From Corythucha ciliata (lineage: Eukaryota; Arthropoda; Insecta; Hemiptera; Tingidae), in the NCBI GenBank assembly GCA_038030265.1, contig CM075939.1, positions 38,173,253 to 38,237,252 of the forward strand: a stretch of 64,000 nt of DNA. Direction: 5' to 3'. Made by a program: the position numbers and the translations under genes. The notes beneath the pieces are model-generated. The model made no database searches, was not told where the DNA came from, and was given only the letters and a program-made list of their open reading frames with translations. Of the stretch, positions 35,331-46,770 are shown piece by piece (the stretch's first letter is position 1; each line of letters begins with the position of its first letter).

Positions 35331-35465
35331 GGGCCAATTTCACCACCGGGAGTTAGGTTGGAGTTACCTAACTCTAACATTGTTTACATAAATAGTGACG
35401 CCTTTTTTCAGTTAATTCTGAGTTATTGTAACTCAAAACTTAACTCTCGGTGGTGAAACCCACCA
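35331..35465 (+). mobile_element. 135-bp MITE, copy 1 (TTA target duplication)
   Basis: It starts GGGCCAATTTCACCACCGGG and ends in the inverted GGTTTCACCACC arm. TTA lies at 35328-35330 and again at 35466-35468, the 3-bp TWA duplication of PIF/Harbinger-type elements. The same 135-bp sequence lies in opposite orientation at 55879-56013. It has no coding capacity. Confidence 0.85.
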
Positions 35466-35469
35466 TTAG

Positions 35470-36819
35470 AGAATCGAAACATCTTGTTCAAAACGTGGTG
35501 ATAAAATATTCCTTAAGACAACATTCAGTGGACTGTATGGTCTCTTGATGGGAAGGTAGGCGGTGAGGGAGAGAGAGTGAGCGAGAGAGACGTTTCAAGC
35601 CATGAAAATTCAGGAGTAGGCTAGGGGGAAAATGAAATTTCCGGCAGTATGATCCAACCTCCATCGCTCTCGCTTCCTCTTCTTTTGAAAAAAGAAACGG
35701 ATTATTGAAGACGCCCCACTATCATCCAACGAACCTAAAAAAAAAAAAAAAAAAAACCAATAATGTCTTTAATATCCTGCCAAAAGAAGGAAATGGTAAA
35801 CTTGGCTTCAATCTATAAACCCACACGTCCCCGCCAAGCGGATTCTCCGATAATTAGAACGTTGATTCGCCTAAATAATCATTTTCTTGAATGTTTCCCT
35901 CCAATTTCACTCTCAAAAACCTGATGAAGTTAATGCCGCGTCGGTGCGAATTATCTTCTTAATGAGCCCATTCCAACTCCGACCTCTTTTCTACCATTCA
36001 ACACACTTATGAACCCGCCACTATCTCTCATGGGGGATATCCTCATTAAAACAACTTTATGCGGTTGAAACTTCTAACATGAATTTAGAGAACGCCACTC
36101 GGCTATACACGGAGGTATACCTATACGCTCCTACGCAGTGCAAAAAGAAGAAAGTTTTTGAGGTTTGCGTCTAATTGGGAATGTTCACAATGACTTTTTT
36201 GTTTTGCTTTGTATATGAAATGTCTAACTTTTAGCTTGAGGGAGCATAACACTAAATAACACTAATCCAGCTGTGAAATAAATACTTAAATTCAGAAATG
36301 TATTGTCCGATTACGCCAACTGTTGGCAATTACATAATATGCACGCATATAGGAAACAAACGGTGAGAGAGGGGGGGGGGAGTTTCTGTAACATTAAGGT
36401 GTCGAATACCTATAGCTATGTCTCCACTTGTGTGCCTTTTCGCGTGCGTCAGAGGCATACGTCATGGCGCAAGGTGTGTTTAACGTGAGTATTGCGCTAT
36501 TGCATGCCTCAAAACGCTGTAAGGATATCAGAAATTGCTTGCATTGCTTATAGACGCATGCGCATTGCGCATGTTGAAAGTTGAAAAGGCGTGTTGAATT
36601 GAAAGAAAAGACGCTTATCGGGGTCAGGCACGCATACAGTATGGTTTGAACATGAATGAAAGCCGTATGTCTATTTCATTCAACCAAGATTCCACCGATC
36701 ATGTTCGAGCAAACTTGGATGCCAAACAAAAGGTGCGCGTCACCTGATAGGGAGTCATGTGCATTCATTTTCTCGGAAAATTCAATGAAACCAGGTGACT
36801 TTTCAATTGAAAATCTGGG
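35470..36819. other. No gene seen
   Basis: Mixed unique DNA. A 27-base phrase (AATGAAAGC-GTATGT-TATTTCATTC) at 36655-36681 recurs at 36834-36860 in the next element. Confidence 0.45.
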
Positions 36820-36935
36820 GGCCTATTCTCTAAAATGAAAGCAGTATGTATATTTCATTCATTTTATTTAAACAAATAAATGAAATAGAAATATTGCTAT
36901 GAAAAACATATTGCTTTTTTGTTAGAGAATAGGGC
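36820..36935. mobile_element. 116-bp foldback element
   Basis: GGCCTATTCTCTAA at the left is mirrored by TTAGAGAATAGGGC at the right, and internal ATGAAAGCAGTATGTATATTT pairs loosely with the distal half. It is almost a full palindrome. A target duplication is not evident. Confidence 0.65.
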
Positions 36936-36984
36936 TGCTGATCGCTCCGATTTCAATCCTGTACCAGAGCCGGATTTTTAAAAA

Positions 36985-37320
36985 TTATTTAGTCGGGAAC
37001 CAGCGCTTTATCTCAATTTTAACTGCGAATTAGCGTTCTTCTCAATATCAGCCTCAAATTAACGCATTTTTTTTCACTTCTAGATATGAATTGATTGGCT
37101 CTCTTTAATCTCGTCTAAAGCCTCGAAGTTGCCTCCGGAAACTGCGAATTGGAGGCATTTTCTCGATTTTTGCCGCGAATAAGTAAGCGTATTTGTCGAG
37201 CTGAGTTGCGAATTAGCGATTTGTCTTAATTTTCGCTGCAGACTTCCCCCAAGACCTGCACATTACCATGTTTTTAAATTTTAGCCGTCAAATAGCCTCT
37301 ATACCTATACACCGCAGAAT
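36985..37320 (+). repeat. Minisatellite, forward block 6
   Basis: Dominant family, including the longer variant AAGTTGCCTCCGGAAACTGC near 37125-37145. Confidence 0.75.
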
Positions 37321-37829
37321 AATTACAGTACTAACGTACAGAAGGGGCACTCTCAATAATTGTTGACGTGACGCTGACGCCAAATGGATAGGTTTCTTCT
37401 CGCTGGGGGGGGGGGCTGTTATCATTGTGTCAGGTTATGTTAGGACACCCCTCCTTTCTTGGCAATTATAACTCCCCTTTCCACAACCCCTTTATAATTT
37501 CGGGTTTTTCTTTATTTTTTCATTTTACATTCCCAGCACTTGGGCCTCCGAGCATAGTGTAACCTTGAATACTCGCTCGATTTTCTTAGCCACAAAATGG
37601 AGAACTTGAACATTTTCAAGCTCTGATGTTTCTTTTAAGAGTGTTCATCAACAAGACGATTGCTCACATTAAACTTTGAAATCAATCAAGGGTTTTTTTA
37701 AAGCGAATATTTTTAAATGTTGATTGGGGGGGGGGTTGATTACGTGAAAGGGCAGTTAATGAAATGTGCGGTGTTGGGTAGAGGGGTGATGACGCGTTTT
37801 CTGGGGTTCAATTTTTCTTGTTATTTGTA
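37321..37829. other. No gene seen
   Basis: G11 at 37405-37415 and a second G run near 37726. No domain. Confidence 0.45.
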
Positions 37830-38045
37830 AACAAAACATTTTAGAGTTCTCTCAAATGCTTCACAACTGCACATTGTCGTCATTTCCCCTCGGACCATCC
37901 ATCCCCTCCTGAAGAACATTGAAATTCATTTAAAAATCACCAGACGCACCAATCTGGCTGCAACTACCGTTGATATCCTTCTATTCATGTGCCAATTCAC
38001 CGTTGTACTTTTTTTCCGAATCGGGCAAACATGCAAGTTCCCCAT
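37830..38045 (+). repeat. Dispersed repeat family H, copy 2
   Basis: Direct-orientation partner of 11385-11640, with the same ordered phrases from GTAAACAAAA through GCAAGTTCCCCATT. Confidence 0.75.
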
Positions 38046-38219
38046 TGACAAAATGGCCAGAAAAAGCGAGGAAATAGGCGAGAAATAAACAAAATCTTGT
38101 AAAAAGTCTCCAAGTAATTTTTGAAAATAAATGGTCGACGTCAATTAAACCAGGTTTTATAAATAGTTGCCAAGAATAAGCGATTTATCTTAATATTAGA
38201 CACAAGATTGCTTTTTTAT

Positions 38220-38400
38220 TTCTCAGGGTTGCTACAGACCGGGAGAACAGGGAAAAGTCAGGAAATTTTAAATTGGTCAAAGAAAACCGGTTTAAAGTCA
38301 GGGAATTTCTTCATTTTGACACCAAAGTCAGGAAATAATGAGTTGAAAGCTTCTTTATCGGAGACTTCCTTGTACTTGGTGGCTAAACGTAGAAAAAATT
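38220..38400 (+). repeat. Dispersed repeat (GGGAAAAGTCAGGAAATT phrase)
   Basis: GGGTTGCTACAGACCGGGAG followed by AGGGAAAAGTCAGGAAATT is partly repeated at 39840-39900 (AACCGGGAAAAGTCAGGAAATT region). No coding meaning is assigned to the 64-aa frame inside. Confidence 0.5.
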
Positions 38401-38404
38401 GAAC

Positions 38405-38955
38405 TAAGGCGGGCTCTTCTGAGTCTTCTACTCGTCATCAGTGTTCGACGGTCTCTTTCATTCTCGATTTTTTGAGCTGTACCAGTCCGAGCGTACTATT
38501 CTCAACTCACTACTAAGTAGTGTTGGGCATTGGTCAAAATCTATTCCGGTCAAATGACAAGTATTTGACAATTTTGACTGGAATTTGACCCGTAAAAATC
38601 TACTCCCGCCAAACCATGAGAAATACTCCAGTTGCGGTGTCACCTTGCCGTGGTGCTGAGCCCGTGCTTCTGCTACCTTGAAACCGGACATCCCAAGCTC
38701 ATTTAAACTGCAAATTCGTTAATTTCATGCCAATTTTCCCACGACAGTGGACATTTCTAGGGTCGCCAACCGTCCCGGGACGCATTTTGCTTCGGTTTCG
38801 AAATTTCTTAAATTTAAAGTCGGAGCATAATAATTCCTCGGAAACAGACCAAATGAGTTGATTTGAAGATTCAGTTCACCATTCACAAGGTCAAAATGCT
38901 CACCTCCAGCCTATTTCCTCGGTTCGTGATGAAATAATTATATAGCACAATCACT
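38405..38955. other. No gene seen
   Basis: Unique-looking sequence with local repeats of AATTTGAC and GGTCAAA (38530-38600). No domain. Confidence 0.4.
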
Positions 38956-38959
38956 TTTA

Positions 38960-39530
38960 TTAATTTCTGCTAGAAAGTAAAATTTCCGTGAAATTCAGTT
39001 TTGGAAGGGCCAAATTGTAGGTGAAAGTGGGGCTTGGCAGAGCCAAAGCCTGAATCCGATCCCGGAGTAATCCGTGAAATCTGGTTTCAAAGAATATTTT
39101 ACGACATTTGAATTCTAAAATTTGGGATAAAGCATTCAAAATCACAAAGGTCACGTTTTGAGTAAGCGAAATCCATGAATTTGGGTTTTGAACTTTTGAA
39201 TGTGCCAAGTTTTTTTTCCGAAAGAGCCAGAATCGTTTTTGGTTTTGGAAGAGCCAAACTCGCGAAATTTGGATTTGAATAGATTCATATCGCGGAATTT
39301 AGTTTTTTTCTGCAAACAAATTCTTTGAAATTGGGTTTGTTGAAGGATCAGACGCACAAAATTTGGTATAATCGATAGAGCCCAAACCCGCAACATTTTA
39401 ATTTTTTTTTCAAAAAGGGCCAACTCCTACGAAATGGTTTTTGAAAGAGTCAACCCCACGAAATTCGGTTTTTAAAAGACTCAATACCTTGAAATTTATT
39501 TTTGCCAAAGCGAATATAATACGAAATTTC
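38960..39530. repeat. Tandem repeat family D
   Basis: Units of about 30 bp read GAAATTTGGTTTTGAAAGAG then CCAAACC. It is a word set not used by the neighbouring blocks. Open frames on the minus strand here are repeat translation. Confidence 0.65.
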
Positions 39531-39539
39531 TTCATTGAA

Positions 39540-39909
39540 TGATCGATCCCTACCGGATCTGTAAGGGAGAATTGGCTTTTTCTAGCATTTGTGAATTTTT
39601 CATTCTGGCAATTTTCACCATTATCGCAACAAATTGTAGAGAAAACTTCCTGCTCCGGAGTCCGAGATTTTTACAGTCAAATTCCGGTATTAATCCTTCC
39701 AGACAAGTGGCCAGTCAACTGCCAAATTTGACGGAGGTCAATTGGCCACAGCACAACACTACTACTATAAGTGACACTCTTGTCACACGGATTTAAAAGT
39801 GTTGAATTTTGTTGACTCCTCTTCCAATGTTACCCGATTTGTTCAGGGAATTTCACGAAACTGGTCAGGGAAAACCGGGAAAAGTCAGGAAATTCCGTGC
39901 GATCCATTC
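39540..39909. other. No gene; includes second copy of the 38220 repeat phrase
   Basis: The segment at 39840-39900 carries the GGGAAAAGTCAGGAAATT phrase. I see no coding domain. Confidence 0.4.
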
Positions 39910-40015
39910 TGTGGAAGCCCTGTATTTTATTTTAGCCGTGAATTGGCGCATTATCTCAATATATCAATCTCTCAATTTTAGCCGCAGATTAGCGTTTTCT
40001 CATATAAAGTCATGA
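39910..40015 (+). repeat. Minisatellite, forward fragment
   Basis: A few dominant-family units (TTTTAGCCGTGAATTGGCG, TTTTAGCCGCAGATTAGCG) precede family E. Confidence 0.65.
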
Positions 40016-40019
40016 ATTG

Positions 40020-40640
40020 GCGTATTTCCTTAATATTGTCCATCATTTTGTTCAAAAATTTGCGAAATTTCGAGAAAACCCCAAGATTTCTATGAAAAAA
40101 AATGGATGATTTAGACATAGTACCTACAGCAGATTTTCTAAAATATCGGCTTTTCTCGAATACTTGATTCGTAAAAATTAAAAATTTTCTGGAAAATTGC
40201 TGATTTACGAAAAAACGGAAAAAATTGCTGATTTTGATACCAATGTCTGATTTAAAGGAAATTAACTGATTTAGAGAAAAATTACTGATTTGAGTAAAAT
40301 TGTACATTTACGAGAAATATGACTAGCAATGGATTGTTTTAAACTAAGAATGGTGGATTTGGTGCAAAAAACAGCAGATGTAGAGAGAAATTGCTGATTT
40401 TGAGGAAAATGAATGGTTTGAAGAAAATACTAGGTTTTCAAAAATGTCCAGATTCTCGGGGAAAATGATTGATTTGTATATAAATGACGGATTTGCATAG
40501 TAAGCCTGCTTTTTGAGAAAATGTCCCGTTTTTGGGAAATGGGCTGATTTCTTACAGAAATGGATGAGCATAGGAAAAATGGCTAACTTTGTAAGTATAT
40601 AATTGCTGATTTAGAGAAAAAGGTGACTGATTTTTCTGAG
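40020..40640. repeat. Tandem repeat family E
   Basis: Units centre on GAAAAATTGCTGATTTAGA with spacing of about 25-35 bp. It sits between two pieces of the dominant family. The 109-aa minus open frame is repeat translation. Confidence 0.6.
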
Positions 40641-40644
40641 CAAT

Positions 40645-41220
40645 CCGCTGTCACTCTCAATTTCAGCCGCGGACTTGGCCAAAACAGCAGTACTTGAGCA
40701 ATTTTATCTCAATTTCAACCACGAAGTTGCTTTCAATGACAAATTCAGACTTTTTATTTTCGTTCAGACGTTTTATTTTTTCAATTTCATCCGAAAATTA
40801 TTTTTTTATTTTTTATCTTCCTCAATTCTACGAGTGAACGAGCTTTTTATCACTAAATTTCTGCAGCGAATGAGATGTATTTTTCTTAGTTTTAGGTGCA
40901 AACTTACCCTTAAGAACAGCAAATTAGCAAAGTTTCATCAAGAAACCTCGAACCGGGGCCTTTTCTCTATTTCTGCTGTGAATGAGTGTTTTTCTTAAAA
41001 TTCGTCCCGTGAACCAGCGATTTTTCTCAATTTTAACAACGAATTAGAGTTTTTTTCCTTTATTGCTATTGTAAATTAACGATTTTTCTCAAATATAACT
41101 ATGAATTAATGTTTTCCTCTCAATTTTAGCTGCAAATGGAAGTTATTTCATTTTAGCTATATGAATCGATTTTCCCTGGTTTATCAGCGAATTAGCGTGT
41201 TTCACATTTTCAAACCAAAA
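40645..41220 (+). repeat. Minisatellite, forward block 7
   Basis: Dominant family resumes, with weakly conserved units (CAATTTTAGCTGCAAAT, TTATCAGCGAATTAGCG). Confidence 0.65.
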
Positions 41221-41369
41221 ACTACCGTTTTAGATAGATAAGTAAGTACATAAGACGAGGGATTCTGTCACCGGTATTTTAATTAAAGAAGTAAATTAAT
41301 TAACTGATTTTACCCGGACGACTCGGAAAGGCAAAGCCTAACACAATTCGAGCTTCGAGAAAAAATGGA

Positions 41370-41441
41370 CTCCCCGACGGGAGTTGAACCCATAACCTCT
41401 GGAATGCTAGTACAATGCGTGGCCAATTGCGCCACCTAATA
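41370..41441 (-). pseudogene. tRNA-like sequence (SINE head or relic)
   Basis: On the minus strand GTGGCGCAATTGG resembles an A box and GGGTTCAACTCCC a B box. The T stem ATGGG/CCCGT pairs, counting one T-G. The anticodon loop CTAGCAT would show AGC (Ala). The 5' acceptor strand does not pair with the 3' strand CGGGGAG, so it is not a functional tRNA. The flanking phrase AATTAAAGAAGTAAATTAA (41282-41300) recurs near 50850, suggesting a SINE-like family. Confidence 0.6.
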
Positions 41442-41444
41442 ATT

Positions 41445-41985
41445 TATATAAAAATAATTTATTATAATAATTTTAATAATCACTCACTAAAAAATAAAAA
41501 TATAACAATAAAAATAAAAAATTAAAAAACTTGTCATTTTGTGTCTTTCAAACCACAGTATTTGAGTATTTTCTTTCTTTCGAAACCCAATTTCGAGAAT
41601 TTTGCTCCACCAAATACAAATTTCACTGGAATCTGCCTGCTTAAAAATGTCGTGGTTTTACCAATGGATATGATCTATCTCTGGATTTCTAATCAGTGGT
41701 GTGCTCTGTATACCCGAAAGGTTCAGAACCTTTAAGCTGCAGATGGTTGTAAATCATAGGAGGTGAGTTGAAATCATAGCTGCGTTGCGGGTGCTCAATC
41801 TCCACTTTGTTACGCCACTGAAGCAGTTACATTGCCGTAATACACGAGCACTGGCAAGCGCGAATGACGGTGGGTCGAAACACCCACCAGACAATCATGA
41901 AAATTTCCACTGCACAACGAACTCTGCCCCCGGGCACGACTCTCGACACAATTTGGTAGAACAGAGTGAGCCGAGAAGTTGATGT
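41445..41985. other. No gene seen
   Basis: Begins with an extremely A/T-rich stretch (41440-41530). No domain in the short open frames. Confidence 0.4.
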
Positions 41986-41989
41986 TTTA

Positions 41990-42400
41990 ACTTGGCAGCG
42001 GCGTGTCAAGCCGCAACGCCCTCAGTTCACGTTCGGTCCTGACGGTTCTCTTCAGTCCTGTTGAGCCGGGTCCTCCCTGACTCGATTTTCAGGGCGATCC
42101 CACGTGGCCTGGGTTTGAATCCCGCTCAGTATAAATCGCCGTGGTAGTGGCAAGGGGGACAGACCTCCCCGGGCCCCCGAAAAGCTTAAAGATGGAAAAA
42201 TGAGGATTTTTATATTTTATTCTCATTGAAGTAGGATCGCGAAAAGGAGGTTTGGTATCCGTTTGGACACTTGGACAGCGATTTCGCTCCATCCGACCAG
42301 AAGAATAGAACAGATTTTCAGGTACCCAGCAGTTTTTGGGGCTCAATATTCGATTCAGCCCGCGATTATTCGATTTGTGCACTTCCAGGAATAATCCGTG
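41990..42400. repeat. Composite dispersed repeat (families of 3300 and G, copy 1)
   Basis: The left part (41990-42110) shares ordered phrases with 3300-3420. It contains GGGTTTGAATCCC, a B-box-like motif. The right part from GGGCCCCCGAAAAGCTTAAA (42170) is family G, also at 46510-46770 and 57825-58060: the AATGAGGATTTTTAT, CCATCCGACC and AATATTCGATT phrases are shared in order. Confidence 0.6.
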
Positions 42401-42579
42401 TCGCGTGATTAGCTCAGGCGCATCCCAACCGTCAGACTGACCAAGGAGACTATATGGAATCATCAATATAATGACCCTAGAGCTAATTTTCAGTCATTGA
42501 TGAGGATGGCAATGTAGGCCGTAGCCGGGAGCCCTTGTGCCAGGAACGGTGGTCGACCGCTTCAACGGTTCGTCTGAAC

Positions 42580-43080
42580 GGCTCGTTTCGATTACATCCG
42601 ATTTTAAATTTTGGCAATTCTTTCCTGACCAATCCAATTTTTCGGCGAAGTCACAAGTTTCTAGGCTTCTTTTTTGGGATCTTGGGACCAAGTTTAGCCG
42701 CCCACGACATTTGACGTTAGCCGCAAAATTGTAACATTTGGGAGCTGAATAACTATCCCAGAAATTAAGAGTTTCCTGGCTGAATATTCTGAAATTTTAT
42801 GTTTCCGGTCTTCACTTACGCGAAATTGCAATATTCTGGTCTTTATTTTCGTGAAATTTGAGTTTCATCAGGGACAAATTGGACTTCTTTTTAGTCTTTG
42901 GTGGAAACCGGTCTAGCCACCCGCGACCGTGCTCAAAGTCTGGCGTTAGCCGCAAATTTACAACATTTGAGAGCTAAGTACGCGAAATTGGAAGATTCCT
43001 TGCTGTGTATTTGGGAAATGGCCATTTTCGGCCTCTTTTCAATTCGCGGTTCCACCCAATTTTAAATTTTGGCCATTTTT
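42580..43080. repeat. Tandem repeat family C block
   Basis: GCGAAATTGCAATATTCTGG, CGTGAAATTTGAGTTTC and similar units, with a longer internal duplication: the TAGCCGC-AAATTGTAACATTTG-GAGCT segments near 42718 and 42950. Confidence 0.65.
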
Positions 43081-43239
43081 GCCTAACCCAATAACGACCG
43101 AGGGCGATTTTCAGGTTCATTTTTACCTGCCTCCATTATAGGTTTTCCGCGCCGCCGAAAATAGCATGTTGTGCCCTGTCGTTAGTTTTGGACTTGATTT
43201 TAGTAGCCTATGGAGAAAAAAACTGTAATTCCCAGTTTC

Positions 43240-43560
43240 TGTACGTCCTTATCAGGCGGCTAAAATTGTGAAGGCACGCTAATTTACTGCAACTATGATG
43301 GCAATAATGCAAATTTTTTGCTTTTTCATGATTTGAGACGCGAACTAGCTTTTTTTTCTCAATTGTTGACACGAATTAGCAGCGTTTTATCACACCTTAA
43401 ATTGTATCATTCTTCTTTTTAGCCGCGAGCTAGTGCATTTCCTACACCTTATCCGGGGAATTGACCTTTTTTTCAGCCGCGAATCAACGCTTTTACATTT
43501 TATCCGCGAATTAATCCGCACGTTTTTCAATTTAATCTTCGAATTCGCGAATTTTCTAGA
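43240..43560 (+). repeat. Minisatellite, forward block 8
   Basis: Dominant family units (TTTAGCCGCGAGCTAGTGC, CAGCCGCGAATCAACGC) up to the MITE. Confidence 0.7.
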
Positions 43561-43564
43561 TATA

Positions 43565-44004
43565 TAGGGTGTTTCGCAACCAGTCGTGAATACTGAAAGA
43601 GGTGATACAACAGGTGATTTAGAGTCGATATTGTTCTTTTCGACTTTTTCGAAAACCCATTCGTTCCCGAGATATCGATATTTTTGGACATTCGTTACTT
43701 TTCCTCATTTAAGAGGGCGTAGCGCCGATACAAAAGCAAAAAAACAAGAGCTAATCAGCTCGTTGGAAAGAGCGCAAAATTTCCTTCAAATTTGTGTGCT
43801 AAAATAGGAAAAATACCCCCTCCAACGATAATAAAATTAGCCCAGAACTTAACGAAAATCCTTTTCTATTTTTTTCCGTTACTATTCAAAGCGTGTTAAC
43901 TTTCGAATGGGTTTTCGAAAAAGTCGAAAAGAACAATATCGACTCTAAATCACCTGTTGTATCACCTCTTTCAGTATTCACGACTGGTTGCGAAACACCC
44001 TGTA
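43565..44004. mobile_element. 440-bp inverted-repeat element with 97-bp perfect arms
   Basis: The left arm from GGGTGTTTCGCAACCAGTCG onward is identical for 97 bases to the reverse complement of the right arm (ending CGAAACACCC at 44000). TA flanks both ends (43563-43564, 44005-44006). The TACAGGGTGTTTC-type end and TA duplication resemble non-autonomous mariner-like elements. The central 240 bp encode nothing recognisable. Perfect arms suggest a recent insertion. It splits a forward minisatellite block. Confidence 0.9.
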
Positions 44005-44009
44005 TAATC

Positions 44010-44600
44010 TATGAATTAGCGTTTTTTATTTGTTTAAGCCGCGTATTCGCTATTTTACTAATGTTAACCACGATTTTTTCGCTTTTACCCCGTTTCCAAC
44101 GTGGGCCGGCCTTTTTCTTTCAAACCCAGTACCTCAATCCTCATGGGACCGCTGGGTTTATAAGTATATAAATAAAACGACCGCCCACCCGCGCTATGCA
44201 CCCGCTCAAGCTGGGCACGGCCTTCGCTTCTCGCAGCTTGTCCGAAATCCTAGCCTTGGATCTGGCTCAATATTATACAGAACTTTAGCGTTTTATTTTA
44301 GATTTTAGCTGTGAAATGGTGTCTATAATCCGCGAATCAGCGATTTTCTCTCAATTTTAGTCCGGAAGTTGCATCGAAAACCGGTGATTGAGCGTTTTTT
44401 TTAGCCCCGAATATCAGAGCTTTTCCAAACTTTTTGCCGCGTATCGGCCCCAAATAACAGCACATTATTTGTGCCTTCTCAATTTTAGCCAACTAAGGAA
44501 ACTGACCTACTGAAACTGACGGGGGGATCCACGTGTTTTCCCTATTTTAGCCACGATTTTGCGCCCAGAAAGCGCCATTCAGCATATTTCTAGCGATTTC
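44010..44600 (+). repeat. Minisatellite, forward block 8 continued
   Basis: The dominant family resumes after the element. A segment at 44100-44275 is less repetitive. Confidence 0.65.
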
Positions 44601-45952
44601 GTGGAATGAGTCGACGTGTGATTGCCTGAAACTGGTTTTCATGGGCGTGAGTGACGTATGAGAGAGCATGATTTATTCGAGCTTATTTTCGTCTTAAAAT
44701 ATCTACGACGAAGGGATATTTCGAAAACCATGGGTAATAATAGAATAACAAGAATAATATAGAAATCTTGAAGAACTAAAATATCCCCCTCCCCCTTCCA
44801 TTTATCACTAATTTCCTTCCTTCAGGAAAGCGGTAACTACTGGCGGAGCAACCCACCATCAACAAAAATTGATTGTGTAGCTCCGCAAAAAAGGCGCTTA
44901 TAAATAGACTTGACAGTTGTCCCTCCATCCGCCCTACCCCCCCCCCCTTCAACCAACGCCATTTCACGTGATTAAAGTAACTTATTTGTCAATGTTCCTC
45001 TACCATCATTTGAATCAATCTCGTGGATAACGATGGAGCGATGTGGGGGGAGAAAGGTAGAAAAACCTAAAATAAAAGCAAGCGATAGGAATGGGTGAAA
45101 AGAAGAAATAATGGCGGCATTACCATTAAAGGTCTTACAGTTAGTTGGTTCTTCCGACCGGAAAGTTGTGGCTATTTTAGGTCAAAAGGGCGCGAGAATA
45201 GAGAAAGACAGAAAAAAGGGACTCAACCTAAAGAAAAAAAGAAAAAGATATCGGAGCGAATTGATCAAAATTTTTGATTAAAAAAAAAAAAAAAGGAAGT
45301 AGAAGAATACAAGGGTGGACGAGAAAGTGTGCTAGCAAGGCATAGGTCAAATCCCTATCTCTGGTTGAAATCTGAAGTCAAATGGGTTTTTTTTCTGAAA
45401 GTAAAAAAAAAGGGTATGATCAGCCAGAAGAATCTTAGAATCGGACATCCCTTAAGGGATCTTATAGCTTTTTTTCCGCCCTTTTTGTCCCTTTTACCTT
45501 CTGCATTTTCCCCCTTTTAAGATTCATTCTTGTATTAGAAGGAAACATTTACTTCTTTCAATCTTTAAAATCCATATTCCCATTTTCTTTTGTTCTAGGG
45601 GTTTCGTTTAATGAGGAAGTTTCATTCAGCAGAAATCGTGAGTCGTAAAATATTCTATTAGCTTAGTCCCTCTTTTTTTATTAGTTAAAGGAGACTAGAT
45701 ATACTTAAGTGTACGATTTTTCTTGTCCATAGTTTGAATTCTCCAAGGCACCTGTTACTTGGATCGATTTAGCTTGTGTCCTATTTACATTCGTGGACGA
45801 ATTGTTTGTTAGCAGATTTTATTTTTAAGGGAACGTTTCGAGGTTTATCAATCTATTCGTAAATTGTGAATTGCGTATATTAGTGAAAATAGAATAAAAT
45901 GGAGATTGCGAGAAGCTGAGAGCAGCTAAAAGAATTAACGTGAAGGTGCTAG
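44601..45952. other. No gene seen
   Basis: Purine-rich and A/T-rich unique DNA with C11 at 44937-44947. Short open frames have no domain. Confidence 0.4.
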
Positions 45953-46153
45953 CTAGGTGATATGCGGACGTTTCGAAAACAATGCCATCAGCCTCAAGAG
46001 GGCTAGTCGATTCTGTTCAAATAGTTCACTCCTCACGAGATGGAGGTCCTCCTCGACGTGGTTTGCCGAGTCAGGAGGTCGAGTAGCTTCTCCATCATCT
46101 CTAAATAGGTTCATCAGCTTCACGGTCACCTCAATTTCCAGTAATGAGAGCCT
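45953..46153 (-). CDS. Anonymous 66-codon open segment, possible exon or relic
   Basis: Read from 46153 down to the TAG at 45955-45953, the minus strand is open for 66 codons with a charged, leucine-rich, helix-like composition (VTVKLMNLFRDDGEA, EEDLHLVRSELFEQNRLALL). It begins right after an in-frame TAG, which also supplies an AG dinucleotide that could be a splice acceptor, although no good pyrimidine tract precedes it. The first Met is residue 14. I do not recognise the family. It lies 58 bp from a palindromic element and is not part of the tandem repeats. Confidence 0.3.
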   Translation of the reverse strand, partial: RLSLLEIEVTVKLMNLFRDDGEATRPPDSANHVEEDLHLVRSELFEQNRLALLRLMALFSKRPHIT

Positions 46154-46210
46154 CTACCCAGTGGGCCCTGTGAATCTCCGAGGCTTTTGTATATTCGCAC
46201 CTCTCATTAT

Positions 46211-46355
46211 ATGGCATTTTCCATTTGCTTAAAATTCAACTCAGGAGCCGAGCATTTCCACCCATCTTCTCCGTTACCATAGTGATATAATTAAGAGAAG
46301 ATGGGTGGAAATGCTCGGCTCCAGAGCTGAATTTTATGCAAATAGAAAATGCCAT
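46211..46355. mobile_element. 145-bp palindromic foldback element
   Basis: The arms of about 61 bp pair with only a few mismatches: ATGGCATTTTCCATTTGC is mirrored by the end GCAAATAGAAAATGCCAT, and GAGCCGAGCATTTCCACCC is exactly mirrored. The loop is about 23 bp. Flanks are TTA-like on both sides. No coding capacity. Confidence 0.85.
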
Positions 46356-46509
46356 TAACAGACCACTAAAGTGGCCGCTTTGCGCGCACGTTTTCAGAGG
46401 CCCTCACGAATTTACCTGCAAATGATGACCACGCATTCGACAGCCATGAAGTCCAAGGAAGAGACTCGATACGCGCGAACTTCAATATAGGCTGATCTGG
46501 GTGGTAGCG

Positions 46510-46770
46510 AACCTTTCGGGCCCCCGAAAAGCTTACAAATACAGGAAAATGAGGATTTTTACGTTCTATATTCATGGATGGAGGTATGTGAAAAGGTTAG
46601 ACAGCCATTTGGCTCCTTTCTCTTCGAATTTCAGTCCATCCGACCTGGAGAATGGGACGCGGCAAGTGATGTCAGCAAAGAGTGTAAGCTGAATATTCGA
46701 TTGAGCCCCCAAGAGCGCCATCCTGGAGGGCTCAAATTGAGAAAATTCGCACCTTCTTGAGGAAAATTCG
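46510..46770 (+). repeat. Dispersed repeat family G, copy 2
   Basis: Shares ordered phrases with 42170-42370 and especially 57825-58060: GCTTA, AATGAGGATTTTTA, GGTATGTGAA, CATCCGACCTGGAGAAT, TCAGCAAAGAGTGT, CGATTGAGCCCCC. Confidence 0.75.
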
